Shown here: one piece after another, positions 1-12,215 of the stretch
Position numbering within the stretch: position 1 is the first letter of the stretch
Layout of the letters: every line of letters begins with the position of its first letter
DNA from: Pseudoneurospora amorphoporcata
Taxonomy: Eukaryota > Ascomycota > Sordariomycetes > Sordariales > Sordariaceae
Assembly: GCA_033297205.1 (NCBI GenBank)
Contig: MU859210.1
Coordinates: 26,428 to 90,427, forward strand
Direction: 5' to 3'
Length of the DNA stretch: 64,000 nucleotides
Notes under the pieces: generated by a model
Seen by the model: the letters and a program-made list of their open reading frames with translations, nothing else
The model's database searches: none
What the model was told of the DNA's origin: nothing
Program-made: the position numbers and the translations under genes

Positions 1-1229
1 ACCAACACCGACCTCTTCCTCTGGGACTCCGCACCCCTCGCCCAGACCGGCCCGGAATGGTCCGCCGTCGCCACCACCTACCTCACCCCCAAGCACTCCG
101 GCAAGCACACCATCTCCTACATGTCCGTCGGCCCGGGTAAGCTCTACATCAACGGCAAGCTCTCCCTCGACCTGTGGGACTGGACCGAAGAAGGCGAAGC
201 CATGTTCGACGGCTCGGCCGACTACCTCGTCGAGGTCGAAATGGACGCCAGCCGGCCCGTCGAGCTCCGCGTCGAAATGACCAACGAGCTGCGGCCCGTC
301 ACCAAGCAAAAGCAAACGGGCATGACGCACCGCTACGGCGGCTGCCGCATCGGCTTCAAGGAAGTCGACCAGGTCGACCACCTGCAAGAAGCCATCGACG
401 CCGCCTCGGCCGCCGACGTGGCCATCGTCGTCGTCGGCCTCGACGCCGAGTGGGAATCCGAGGGCTACGACCGCCAAACCATGGACCTGCCCTACAACGG
501 CTCGCAAGACCGGCTCGTCGAAGCCGTCGTCAACGCGAACCCCAACACCGTCGTCGTCAACCAGTCCGGTTCACCAGTCACCATGCCCTGGGCTGATCGT
601 GTACCAGCCATCTTGCAGGCGTGGTACCAAGGCCAAGAAGCGGGTAACGCCCTGGCCGATGTGCTCTTCGGTCTGCGCAACCCCAGCGGTAAACTCCCCT
701 GCACGTTCCCCAAGCGTCTGGAAGACACGCCCGCGTACCATAACTGGCCGGGCGAGAACCTAGAGGTTATCTACGGCGAGGGTCTCTACATCGGCTACAG
801 ACACTACGACCGCTCCAAGATCGCGCCGCTGTTCCCCTTCGGCCATGGTCTGTCGTATACTGCGTTCGAGTACGGCCGGCCTTCGCTGTCCAGCCGTGTG
901 CTCACGCAGAATGGAGTAATCGAGCTGTGCGTGGCTATTAGTAATGTGGGCGAATACGACGGCGCAGAGACGGTGCAGGTATATGTCCGGGATGAAAAGT
1001 CCAGATTGCCGAGGCCGGAGAAGGAGTTGGTGGCGTTTGAAAAGGTGCAATTGGAAAAGGGCGAGACGAGGCATTTGAGGATTGAACTGGATAAGTACGC
1101 GGTGGGGTATTATGATACGGAGAGAAAGGGGTGGGTGGCGGAGGAGGGCAGGTTTTTGGTTTTGGTGGGGAGTTCGGCGGGGGATATTAAGTGAGTGTTT
1201 TTTCTTTTTTTGTCCTTTGATGGATATTC

Positions 1230-1308
<79 letters not shown>

Positions 1309-1381
1309 TGATTGCTAACTTTGTGATGATAGGTATTCGGTTCCTTTCGAGGTTAAGCAGACTTTTACTTGGATCTTTTAG
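1..1381 (+). CDS. GH3 beta-glucosidase, C-terminal part (5' end outside window)
   Basis: Frame 1 is open from base 1. Exons are <1..1190 and 1333..1381, giving 412 residues. The window opens inside a PA14-like insert (reads TNTDLFLWDS), followed by the GH3 C-terminal sandwich (GLDAEWESEGYDR, SGKLPCTFP, FPFGHGLSYTAFEY) and a fibronectin-III-like end. Family knowledge: such enzymes release glucose from cello-oligosaccharides or other beta-glucosides; the nucleophile domain lies upstream and cannot be checked here. The frame runs into TGA at 1192, but that TGA sits inside a GTGAGT donor at 1191. A GCTAAC branch point (1313-1318) and TAG acceptor (1331-1332) follow, and exon 2 adds YSVPFEVKQTFTWIF then TAG, a typical GH3 ending. 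No secretion signal can be judged. Confident on family, not on substrate. Confidence 0.93.
1231..1305 (+). repeat. (GAT)25 microsatellite inside the last intron of the GH3 gene
   Basis: Twenty-five uninterrupted GAT triplets fill more than half of the 142 bp intron 1191..1332, between the donor and the GCTAAC branch point. The repeat is non-coding if the splice model is right. Confidence 0.95.
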
Positions 1382-1520
1382 ATTTGGGGTGAAAGACTGC
1401 GATACCAAAGGGTGTCGAGTGAATGCATCTAGCGTTTGTACGATACAGACTTTTGGATGGAAAACGAGACGCTTATACCATATTTCCATCGAGGTCTAGT
1501 TTGGTATTAGTCGTCCCATT

Positions 1521-1553
<33 letters not shown>

Positions 1554-3150
1554 TTCTCTTTTCTTCGCCGACATCGTCAATCGCGGTGTTTTTCTCTCGT
1601 CTCTCATCTCTCCCTCTCTGTTGCCTCCTTTTCTGATGTCGTCTCTTCACCACTCCACATCTTCATTGTCCATACTTGTATAGTTCCCTCGAGTGCTTAC
1701 CCTAACTTGGAATGAGCACATTTGTATATATAGCTCGACCAACACGAAAAAAAAAAAAAAAAAAAAAAAAGGAATTTGGGAAAAAAAAAATTGATTACGA
1801 GAGACCCTGAGAAGGGAAGGACCCTGAGAACTTGGTGCAAGTGTTAGTGTCCCAACACAACCCGCAGCAAATCATTAACAGAGCCGTCGAGGTGGCCCCC
1901 CCGTGCTCAAGATGCTGTATCGAACCTTACCTACCTAAGGTAGGTAGCCACCGTCTGCCTGCCTTCTGGGAATGCTACTTGCGAGAGTAAAAATGCAACG
2001 GACTTGCTGTAGCTCTTCCCCTTTGTTGTATTGCAATTTAGGTACTTTTCACACAAGCAAGCCCCCTTCGCCTATATACTCACCCGTCCTCGAATTTCTT
2101 CTCTTTCTCTTCTTCCTCTTCTCTTTTCTTCTCCACATCCAAGTGTAGAGGTTTTCAAACTCCAATCGAACTACATAACCCACCACTTTTAAGGACGCCG
2201 AGGTCGTTTATACCTTATGTAATTCACGACCTGGAAGTTATGTGTCGCCATCGCCGAGTTAGTTTAGCCGTGTGCGTGACCTGAGGACCATATACACATC
2301 ACCCCTGGAAAGTTCGTTAGCGCTGGACTTCACAACGTCCTCTTTGCAACTCAACCAATATTCCATCAATTCTCATACAAACAGGTAGTATTAACTTAAT
2401 ACGTTTTATCCATTTCATATACTCTCTCCAATTTTCCGTTTTGAATGTGGTCATCCCGTTGTTTTAATGTGAAGTTTTTCAGACCCCTGTCACAAGAACC
2501 GCGCTTAACAAACTTTTAAGGGTTGATGTGTAAAGCACCAAACTGTAGACCTAGCCTCTCTCTGCCTTGCTCCGGGTGAACGCATGGTCGGCTGAGCTTT
2601 TTGCTTTTTGTTTTAATTCACCTTCAGCGTCGTTGTCGGCTCGTTCGTCTTTCTATGCTCCGGACGCCGCAGTCGGGTGGTTTTTGTTGACGTCGTCGTC
2701 AAAATCTTGTTCCCCGACTCCCGTCCTGAGTGGTCATTCAGGCGGCCCCGCTTAAGCCGAGAGGCTGGAGGCTGGAGTTTTAGTCTCCATAAACAATAAC
2801 AACAACAATCCTTTTTCCGCTGTTCAATGTTGTGATTTCGTGATTCCAATTCCATTCCAACATCGTCATTGCAAATTGATAGTGGGGTGCCAATACCCAC
2901 CGATCTGAGGAAGCCTTAACACGATCCACAAACAATTCCACTCTCCCGCGGCTCTAGAACGACAGCAGCTCCATGTCCACTGGAAGTGGGAAACCGGCAC
3001 GGCACCCCTGAATTGCGCACATCAACAGCACAGCGCCACGTTTCGTTTCGTTGCGTTCGGTTTTCCCGACATTCAATTCCCGTCTTCTCCAAACCTTTCC
3101 CAAAACCAACTTCACAAACCGTCCGGGAATGGCCACACAGACACCCCATC
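1382..3150. other. Intergenic: GH3 3' end and Cdc1/Ted1-type gene promoter
   Basis: No gene supported. It holds a (TTG)n run at about 1521-1551, a poly-A tract at about 1747-1770, an 'ACCTAAGGTAGGT' palindromic stretch near 1935, and a CT-rich leader at 2095-2135. The last several hundred bases are presumably the promoter and 5' UTR of the next gene. Confidence 0.6.
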
Positions 3151-5461
3151 ATGGCGCCATCGTACAGTAGCAACGGGGGCTACGGCTACAGCAGCTCATC
3201 ATTCCAACCCAAACACCGCCGCTCCGACTCGACCTCGGTTCTTGACGACATTCGCGCTTTTGTCGCCCACTCGTCCCGCTCCGCCTGGCGCTTCTGGAGG
3301 GAACGCGGTCGCTTCATGGCTTGGGCGGCCATGGTCAATGCCGGGCGGAGGCTGCGCTTGAATCTGACGTATAACCGCTTGTTCAGCTTCCCGCATTTGC
3401 TGGTGGCTGCCTGGATTGTGGTTCTGCTTTGGGGCGAGAGATGGGTGTTTCATTCGGCGGTGGAGGAGTGTGGGTGGGAAAAGTGGGAGAAATGGGTAAG
3501 ACCTTTCTTTTTTCTTCGGACCGTGGAAGAAGTACGAGGCTAATACAACAGTGACAAAAAAAAAACAGCCCGCCGACGCGAAACCTCACCACCTCGTCCT
3601 GGTGGCCGATCCCCAGCTCATCGACCCCCATTCGTACCCCGGCCGACCGTGGCCGCTGAACCCGTTGACGATGACGATTGTCGATAACTACATCCGCCGA
3701 TCCTACACGCAGATGCAGGCGCAGCTTGACCCCGATACGATATTCTTTCTGGGCGACCTCTTCGACGGCGGACGGGAGTGGAAGACGGCACATGGAGACT
3801 TTCGAGACCCGGAGTGGGGTCCGCATCCGAAAAACGAGCAGAAATACTTGAAGAGCTGGAATAAGAAGTATAACGAGTTTTACTGGTTGAAGGAGTATGC
3901 CAGGTTCGGCGAGATCTTCTTTGGCCCGTGGCTGGAGGCGGGGCAGAAGCCGGAGAACGAGCATAAGAGGAGGAAGCTAATTGCCAGCTTACCCGGGAAC
4001 CACGACTTGGGATTTGGGGCGGAGATAAAGCTTCCCGTGAGGAACAGGTTCGAGGCGTACTTTGGAGAAGGAAACCGCGTGGATGTTGTTGGAAACCATA
4101 CCTTTGTTTCGGTGGACACGGTGTCGATGAGCGCTGCTAGCTTGTCGGAGGTCGCCAGGCAGGATGTACAGCCTATCTACAAACCGACCGAACACTTTAT
4201 CAACCAGGTGAAGTGGACGAAGCAGAAGGCTGTGGAGAAGGAGCTACGGTACCTGAGGGGAGAGGTTCCCGAAGTTAAGCTGCACCACCGAATCGAAGAG
4301 CTAAACAAGGCCAACTTCAAGGATCAACCGCGTCTCGTCAACGAAGACAATAACAAGAAGATCCCCGACCTCCCGACGATCCTCCTCACTCACGTCCCGC
4401 TCTACCGACCACCCGGCACCCCATGCGGTCCGAAGCGCGAACACTGGCCCCCTACGCCACCGCCAAAGGGTCAGACCGAGCCCGTGTTCCCCGATCACCG
4501 CAACGCCATCTCCGTGTATCGTGGCTACCAATACCAGAACGTCCTCGACGAGAAGCAGTCCGTAAGCCTGATGGAGAAAATCGGCAACGTCATCCACGCC
4601 TTCTCTGGCGACGACCACGACTACTGCGAAGTAGTGCACGCGCCCAACCAAGGCTCCGTCCGCGAAATCACGGTCAAATCCATCAGCATGGCCATGGGCG
4701 TCCCTACTCCCGGTTTCCAGATGGTCAGCTTATACAACCCGCTCGACCCAGTCACGGGCAAACCTCTGGCAAGCGACGGCCAACCGACAATTCAAACCCA
4801 CCTCTGTCTCCTCCCGAACCAAATCAGCACCTACCTGCACTACGTCGGTTTGGGAATTTTCTGTGTAATCCTCCTCGCCATTCGCGCTTTCTTGGTTCCC
4901 GTCCTCAACCTACCTAAATTTGCCCTCGATCTCGATGCCGACAGCCACTCGACGGCTAGTGGCATCTCCATCCTCCCCGTCTTCAAAGCGAAACAGGAAG
5001 ATTACGACGAATACAACCTCCCTTCGGCCGGATACTCGGCCTCCTCATCCAAGTACGGCTCCGCAGGTACTTCGGGAGAACGAAGAACACGTACTGGGTC
5101 AGTCAGTTCTTCTTCACTGAGGAAAACCAGTCCCAGAAACGGTGGTCACAACGAGAAGGGAAGGAGTAGAAAATCGAGCGTTTACAGTAATAGTAATAAA
5201 TCATCAGGGACTAAAGGATGGTCATGGGGAGGGAAGCATCATCATCATCATGAGCCGAGGATACAGATTCCGGGAGAGGAAGAGGAGGATATGTATTATG
5301 GTGCATCCACAGGTTCAAAATGGAGGGCGAAGCAAAGTAGAAGGAAAAAGCCGAAGCCGAAGACGGCCATGGGCGTGGTGGTTACGGAGTTGTGGACTAC
5401 GGTTTGGAGGGTGGCGTGGATGGTTGTGACTGTTTTTGGGTGGTTGGCTTGGAAGGGGTGA
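3151..5461 (+). CDS. Cdc1/Ted1-type ER metallophosphoesterase (GPI-anchor remodelling)
   Basis: Exons 3151..3495 and 3569..5461 give 745 residues. The 73 bp intron has a GTAAGA donor and an ACAG acceptor, and the join reads EKWEKW-PADAKPHH. The calcineurin-like metal-binding blocks are present in order: VADPQLID, GDLFDGGR, LPGNHDLGF, LLTHVPLY and SGDDHDYCEV. A membrane segment lies near residues 80-95 (LLVAAWIVVLLW), a second follows the catalytic domain (VGLGIFCVILLAIRAFLVPV), and a hydrophobic C-terminus ends the protein. Family knowledge: yeast Cdc1/Ted1 and mammalian PGAP5 remove ethanolamine-phosphate from GPI glycans at the ER to allow export. The region between the second membrane segment and the C-terminus is Ser/Lys/His-rich. 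The stop TGA overlaps a possible GTGAGT donor at 5458, so the C-terminus may differ by splicing. Confidence 0.88.
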
Positions 5462-6565
5462 GTTCCTCACTGTGTATGGGGGAGGTAAGGGAAGGGAAGG
5501 GAAAAGGTAATGGGGAGGTTGTGAAAGTGTGGATGAAAGTTTTGATTGCAGGCAGCGGTGTGAAAGAGTAGGGATAAGGAAGCAGTGGGTGTTTATTTGT
5601 CATGGACATCAATGATAGATTTCTGCGGATGGTAAGAATTGCCTGGAGAAGGGCGCCGCAGGTATATATATATATAACTTGTCGAGGTTGGCAGTATCAT
5701 CTTGGAACATGGTACTCGTAGCACTATGATTCAAAGATCAATGAGACTGTTACACCGGACGGGGACGTGACCACGCGATGAGTTCGCGTTGCTATAGGTT
5801 TGTGCGCTTAAAACATGATACCTACCTATTCCATCCCCGTCTGTCATGACCAACTTGGAAGTCCAGTTAACCTTTATAAACCTAATCTTGGAAGATTGAT
5901 CTTATTTTGACGACCAAGAGTATTCTAGTGCTCACCAAAATGGCGGGCACAGTCCAGCGCCAGCAAGGTCCACAAATCCACTGGTTCGGCTTCGTCAGAC
6001 CTCCACCGGTCACAGCGACTTCGGCGTTCTCCACTACGCTGGGCTACCCCGGCCGAGAGTGGATCTTGAAAAGTGCGGAGATGCTCCGCTTTTCGGGACC
6101 CCGTCCCGCTAGGTGGGGTCAAGCAAGGTCCTAAATTGATTCGATGACGCCAAAAGTCGCGCCTTGCAGGGCTACGAGACGCGCTTTTTAGGTAGCGTAG
6201 CGTATGGATGTAGTTTTGTTTGTCTCCATTTTTGGTAAATTGGGTTTGCTTCTTGATGGAACTGAAACAACACTCCAAGACAAACGGAGACCGGAACTTT
6301 GGCTGAGATTTCAATTGATGGAATTTTCTAGTTGAGAAGGCTAACCTCGAGCGTTCATCTTTGTCAATTTCGAATCCGAGGATTATTGGCTATTATTCCA
6401 GCAACATCTCACCTCAAGATCACCTCCAAATCAACCACGTTGTGTCGCAATACTACGGCCTCTTCCGTTACTCTTCCCCGCCGACGTCTTTTACCACTCC
6501 TCCTCCTTGGAATCTGCACTCACAAACCGCCACCCGTCCTCTGCACCCAAACAACAACCAGAACA
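5462..6565. other. Intergenic: Cdc1-type gene 3' end and UNG leader
   Basis: No gene supported. It contains an AT run near 5662-5677 and a hairpin at 6068-6094: an 11 bp stem with a 2-nt bulge and a 3-nt loop (GAAAA..GCGGAG / CTCCGC TTTTC). From 6332 to 6565 the frame of the next gene is open but holds no ATG. Confidence 0.55.
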
Positions 6566-7999
6566 ATGTCCTCCTCCTCCTCCTCCCTCAAGCGCAAAGC
6601 CGGCGCCCAAGCCGGCAGCGCAGACGCCAAAAAGCCCAAACAAACCAACGGCAATATCATGTCCTTCTTCGGCGCGCCCAAGCCAGGACCTCCCAAATCT
6701 TCCCCGCCAGCCTCAATCAGGAACGGCGGAGCCACCACGGCCCGCAGCCAAAGTCAAGGTCAAAGCGCCACACCAGAGACAGTAACCAAGAAATTCGACA
6801 AGGAGAAATGGGTAGCGACTTTAACGCCCGAACAACGCGAGCTCTTGCAGCTGGAGATCGACACGCTGGATGAGAGCTGGCTGGCGCACCTCAAAGGGGA
6901 GATTGTCACCAAGGAGTTTTTGGACCTGAAGAGGTTCCTGAAGAAAGAGTGGGAGACCAAGACTGTGTTCCCGCCTAAGGAGGATGTGTACAGTTGGTAT
7001 GTTTTTTTTGGTTTTTTTTTTCCTCCTATTTCCGCTCTACCCATATATATATATATATATATTTCTTTTTTTTTCTTCCCCCTACCAACCCACCTACCAT
7101 CCCGTTCAACCAAACCATCTAGACCAACCGTATGCGACAAACTGACTGACACAACTTACACACACAAACACAGGTCCCGCCACACCCCGCTCCCCTCCGT
7201 CCGGATCCTCATCCTCGGCCAAGACCCCTACCACAACCACAACCAAGCTCACGGGCTGTCCTTCTCCGTGCGCCCGCCCACGCCCGCGCCCCCTTCCCTC
7301 CGCAACATCTTCATCGCCCTAGCCAAAGATTATCCCTCTTTCCGGCCGCCTCCCAACAGAGGAGGCCTGCTGACCCCCTGGGCCGACCGCGGCGTCCTGC
7401 TGCTCAACACGGTCCTGACCGTGCGCGCGCACGAAGCCAACTCGCATGCCAACCGCGGCTGGGAACGGTTCACCCAACGCGTCATCGATCTGGTCAGCGA
7501 GCGACAGAAACGGGGCGTGGTGTTCATGGCGTGGGGATCGCCGGCGGGGAAAAGGATGAGCAAGGTGGACGAGAAGAGACATTTGGTGTTGAGAGCCGTG
7601 CATCCCAGTCCGCTGAGTGCGCACAGGGGGTTTTTTGAGGCGGGGCATTTCAGAAAGGCGAATGACTGGCTGGCGGAAAGATATGGGAGGGAGGGCAGGG
7701 TGGATTGGGGGGCTGTGGTGGAGGGGGGGAGTGTGTTTGGGGATGATGATGATGATGATGAGGAGAAGAAGAAGAAAGTTAATGAGACGGAGGAGAAGAA
7801 GAAAGAGGAGGATGACGACGAGTTTGAAGGTGGGGAAATCTTTGATGAGGAGGAGGGGTTGAAGGAGGTTGAGGCTGTTGTTGAGAAGGCTGAGACGAAG
7901 ACGGAGGAGGGTAAGGAGGAGGACGGTGATGAGAATGCCGTTCCTGTTCCTAAGCAGGAGGCGGATGAGAAGGGGGATAAGGACATGACAGATGCTTGA
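6566..7999 (+). CDS. UNG1: Uracil-DNA glycosylase (family 1 UDG)
   Basis: Exons 6566..6996 and 7174..7999 give 418 residues. The enzyme removes uracil from DNA at the start of base excision repair. The water-activating motif GQDPYH is at about residues 159-164 and the Leu-loop motif HPSPLS at about 287-292; LLLNTVLTVRAHEANSH matches the family core. The N-terminus is Ser-rich with KRK and KKPK nuclear-signal-like patches and NGNIMSFFG at residues 28-36, which resembles the PCNA-binding box at the start of human nuclear UNG2 (a Q to N change at the first position). The C-terminus carries an acidic Asp/Glu/Lys tail of about 90 residues. The 177 bp intron (GTATGT donor, CAG acceptor) contains no stop and is a multiple of three, but it is poly-T and AT repeat, and the spliced product fits the family. 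This ATG was chosen as the first in the frame. Confidence 0.95.
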   Translation: MSSSSSSLKRKAGAQAGSADAKKPKQTNGNIMSFFGAPKPGPPKSSPPASIRNGGATTARSQSQGQSATPETVTKKFDKEKWVATLTPEQRELLQLEIDTLDESWLAHLKGEIVTKEFLDLKRFLKKEWETKTVFPPKEDVYSWYVFFGFFFPPISALPIYIYIYISFFFFPLPTHLPSRSTKPSRPTVCDKLTDTTYTHKHRSRHTPLPSVRILILGQDPYHNHNQAHGLSFSVRPPTPAPPSLRNIFIALAKDYPSFRPPPNRGGLLTPWADRGVLLLNTVLTVRAHEANSHANRGWERFTQRVIDLVSERQKRGVVFMAWGSPAGKRMSKVDEKRHLVLRAVHPSPLSAHRGFFEAGHFRKANDWLAERYGREGRVDWGAVVEGGSVFGDDDDDDEEKKKKVNETEEKKKEEDDDEFEGGEIFDEEEGLKEVEAVVEKAETKTEEGKEEDGDENAVPVPKQEADEKGDKDMTDA

Positions 8000-10900
8000 C
8001 ACCTGCGGCCGGCCGGGTTTTTCAACACTATATAAAGACGGTTCCAGCGATTTGATGAGCAGACGCACATTGATGCCTCCGGGTCTTGGGCATCAGAGCC
8101 ATCTATACCTGGGAAGAGGGACTGGATAATGAATGGTAGGTAATTCGTGGGCTTGAAATAAGGTTTGGAGTTTGGAGTTTTGTGTCTGGTTACTGAACTT
8201 GAGCTCTTGTTTATATAGAAATAACCAGTTCTCGAGAAGAAAATGCTGTTATGGAATGATCAGGATAAGCGCGACCACGGCGCTCATCCATTTCCTTTTA
8301 AACAAAGTATGGGAAGAATGGTTGTTTGCTTGCATATCAATCTCCAATCATCCCTCTTCATGTCTAGATGGCTGTATCACAAAAAGTCATACAACGCGCG
8401 TCATCTGGACGAGAAGGAAGAGGCGACTGAGTCGTACGGGAACGGGTGTTTGCTTGTGGTGTCTTAGATCGTAAGTGAATACCAAACTCTCTTTCCAGGT
8501 CCCCCATGGTCTTGACAAAGCTGTTCGGACCGAGTTAGCGAGGATGAGGTGATGGACTACCGCAGGAGAGGCTTGATGGCAGCCCTTGATGAGTTTCCTG
8601 CTGTTGTTCTCAACCTGGTCTTTTCTCCTTTTTCCCGGTTGTTTTTCTTTTATTTTTTTATTTTTTTTTTTTTATTTTTTTATTTTTTTTTATTTTTTTT
8701 TTTTTATCTTTTTTTTTTTCTCTGCTCTTTTCACTCTTTCTCTTCCCCTCAGTACATTTGTCCGCTTCGTATAAATTGCATGTACAGATAGAATGGAAAG
8801 AGGCAGCCCTTCTTTAAGAAATCCAACGGACTTTGTGTTATGTTATCAAATAAAGCTGCTACAAATGTCCCCAAGAGATACTTTATTCGAGCGGCTGCCG
8901 CTGAAGTGTGTGACCTCGAAACTACGACGACCATTTTATTTACAATGAATGACAAGAGTTGGCTTCTGTTCGTTCCTGTGTACGAAATCTGATTTCGGCG
9001 CGAGACCGATCTTGAAGTGCATCGTAGGGACCAGGTGCTGGTCCAAAAGAAGTGGGTAGCTCGACCGTTGAAAATCTGGGCGTTTGACAGCTGAGATCAA
9101 AGCTCACGAGAATCGGCAGAAAAAATATGGCATGTTCTCTTTCCACATATCCATGGAGGCTATGGAGCCACGGCTCAACGTTGTTCATGATCAACAGCGC
9201 ATATGGGTACTAAGGAACAAGGCACACACCTAGACGCCTCGGTTATTAGGCCGTGGATCCTCTAAGCTCAGGAACCAGTGGAGTTCCTCTAAGTGGTAAG
9301 TCACCCGCCCAGTCCCGGTGTTTGATTGGTCGGTGTTTCTTTTTCCTTTTGGAGCTCATTGAATCAAGGACAGACAAGAGATTGGAGGGAAAGCGTTGCG
9401 AGGAAAACAGGAATCTTTGGTGGAGTAAAAGAAAGATAACATTATTGAATGGTAAGAAAGACGGAGTCCCTTTGGACACAATCGATAACGTGTTTCAGTA
9501 AACGCAGAGATAATTACCAGCGCAGCGGTTCCGAACGGACACCCGGGATCGACGGGAAGAAAGGAGAACGAACGAGTGGTGTATTGCCGGGGGCCCGGGG
9601 ACGGTCAGGAACTTGTCAGGTTCCATGGAATGGCGTGCAGCAAAAAGCCAAGCGGTTACGGGGCCGGATGGGCGAACGCTAATCAATCCCAGACAGCGCT
9701 GCTCTTCTAGCGGCACAAAGACGTGCATTTTTTTGGTGAATTTTTTTGGTGCTGGAGAATGTGATTGTCGTTGCATATTCGTCTCCATAGAAGGTGGAAG
9801 CTTTGCGGAAGAGTTGAAAACGTGGGAGACAAGGGAGAAGAAATGGAAAAAAGACAGCTCTCAAAGCTCAGTCCAAAATGAGCTCCTTTTTCCAATGTTT
9901 CCTCCGGGAATGAAGTCTTCCCGCATGCAACACAACAGCTATGGACAACCCATTGGTATCTGACTGTATTGGCCGGCTGAACAAGGATTACCAGGCTTAA
10001 CAAGGAAAACCATGCTAACGCAGAGAACCTTGGGGACGGCAAAGTCGGCGGGGGTAGTAGCTTGTTTATAAAAACCCAAACGACAAATGAGGTCTTCAAA
10101 GCTGACCGTCCATCGTCGACACTCGCAGACCACTGGCAGCGCGAAATCAATGGTTTCCTGTGACGGATGAGGTGGCAGCTTCTCATTCATGCATTCTGAA
10201 GTATCCGGGGCGAGGGGGAGACGAAGGATCGGTGTCATGTCGTCGCCAACGGCATAATCGGATGAGCAAGGGGGAAGAAACAAGAAAGGCGAAACTTGTA
10301 ACTGGCCTGATGACTGATGGGGATGACAGTTTTGACATGTCTCTGTTACAGCTTGCGAGTCAGCAGCGTTCAAGAATTTGCCCAGTAGCACGACAGGACG
10401 ATGGTACGGTACGCCCGATGCTGTGACTTGAATGTAGTACTGCTGGATGCTGTACGTCGTTGTTCCTGATTCTGTTGTTGTGCTGCGTGGGAGATGGAGG
10501 ATCGGATGGGCTGATAATGTTGTCTGAAAAGCAAAAAAAAGACAATAACCGCCATCCATGCACCCTTTGTTAAAATATGAATGCTGTGGCTTCGGCTTTC
10601 ATCTGTGACCCGGGTGGTTGCCGAGAATTATATTTCCGGAGAAGGGCGGTCCCGGCAGTCGAGTTGAACCTCAGCAGGTGGAAGCGAGGAATTGATTGAT
10701 TGATGTCTTGTTTGGTGAAAGCTCGCTGTGGAGCTGGGGCCTTGGTCCGAAACAGCGCTGTGAATGAACCCCGCCATCGTCACTGCCTGCACAATCTGCA
10801 CTCCAGAGACAAACTGGGCTGCAGAAGGCACCAAGTGGAGAACATGCCCAGGCACCCCCGTATCAATTTTCCCCCACGGTGCACCATCCGCCATACTTCA

Positions 10901-12215
10901 TCTTATTACTGGTTGTTGGTGATATCAGCTCAAAGCCTCCTCCAGACTCTTCAGAACATGGGCGCCCAGTTGGGGTTGGGCTGTCATTTCAGGAAGCCCA
11001 TCAAGCCCATTTCAGCCCCGGATCGACTACACCCAAACCGGGCAGACTTCATTTTAGGATGCCAGAGGGGGGGCCATGCCTTGGAAAACAAGACACTCTG
11101 CATATCCAATTATTGCAATTGTGCAGCCTCTTGTCTCTTTTATGGACCCCTTTGAGGAAACGGCGTTCCTGAAAAGAGACGTTCAAAGACGGCATGCACC
11201 GAAGAGAACCCACCGCGCACAGACCATTTTACTTAGACGCAGGAACCAGGCCCAATCCAGCCTAATCATTCATTCAGGTACGGACAGCGGATACATTTCA
11301 TCGCAGTGGACACGGCAAAGCACCCAGGCCTCTCTCTCCCTCTGCCTTTTGCTATCCTCGTCAGGCATCCCACCGTTCGGCACTTCAAGACTTCGTTTTG
11401 TTGAAGTCGGTTCCTTTTTGGATATCCACCAGAGCTGGAGAGCAACTTTGTGAAGGTCGGAAAGGTAAGGCAAGGTGATTGCTTGATAGGGTGCAAGTAC
11501 CTGACATAGTGCTGCAGACTGAGGTGCATTTGGTGTTAATTACCGTCACGACCAATTTCCTGCAGGCATCACAAAAAGCCATTTGCATGGGAACCCCTGA
11601 AGAGCTTCCATTCTGTCTAGAGGTACCTCTTCGTCAGACTCGCTCCCGTCTCGGTCTCGTCTCTCTGCCACCACTCGTCACCCATCCATTCATCCATTGA
11701 ACTTTTTTCTCCAGTCTCTTCCCAATCACCTTTTCCCTCTCTTTTTTTCCCACTCTCCCATTCTCAACCTCAGTCCTCGAAGGCAGGTTGTCAGTATCTC
11801 TCTCTCCTGCAAATCGGCGGAGCTCCTCTCGAGACTTGATAGACACTCGGAACCAAGACCAGGCAGGATCCATCATAGGTCCCCATATCCCACCTTGACC
11901 GCTTGCCTCCAACCCCCAAACTCCGAGGCCATCTCTCACCTCGACTTTCGCGCCCGAGGAGAGATCTGATACGACTCTACTTTTTTCCCACCTTTTTTTC
12001 TCCATTTCATCATCGCCAGTCGATTTGTCTTGGATCTTGTTATTATTTCATCCAATTGCGCTGGTGCAGCAATACCCTCGTCGAGGACCCCATACGCCCC
12101 TGATACGCTCGCGCATTCGGCTATTCTTGTTCTCTTACATCGAATGTCTCGCCCTGCAATCCTCGACTAGCAAACCAAAATTACACACACAACAAACACC
12201 CAAAAGTAAACGACA
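8000..12215. other. 4.2 kb intergenic region, no gene recognised
   Basis: Only short overlapping frames without codon bias or family resemblance occur on either strand. The first 150 bases are probably UNG 3' UTR. A poly-T/TTTTTA tract lies at 8641-8720. The last 500 bases are pyrimidine-rich and lead into the Msb1-domain gene, consistent with a long 5' leader. Non-coding RNA cannot be excluded. Confidence 0.5.
8641..8720 (+). repeat. Poly-T / TTTTTA tract
   Basis: About 80 bases made almost only of T with scattered A, G and C. A low-complexity tract in an intergenic region. Confidence 0.9.

Noticed and set aside
5907..6134. 75-codon plus frame between the Cdc1-type gene and UNG
   Set aside because: Overlaps the hairpin region and has no domain.
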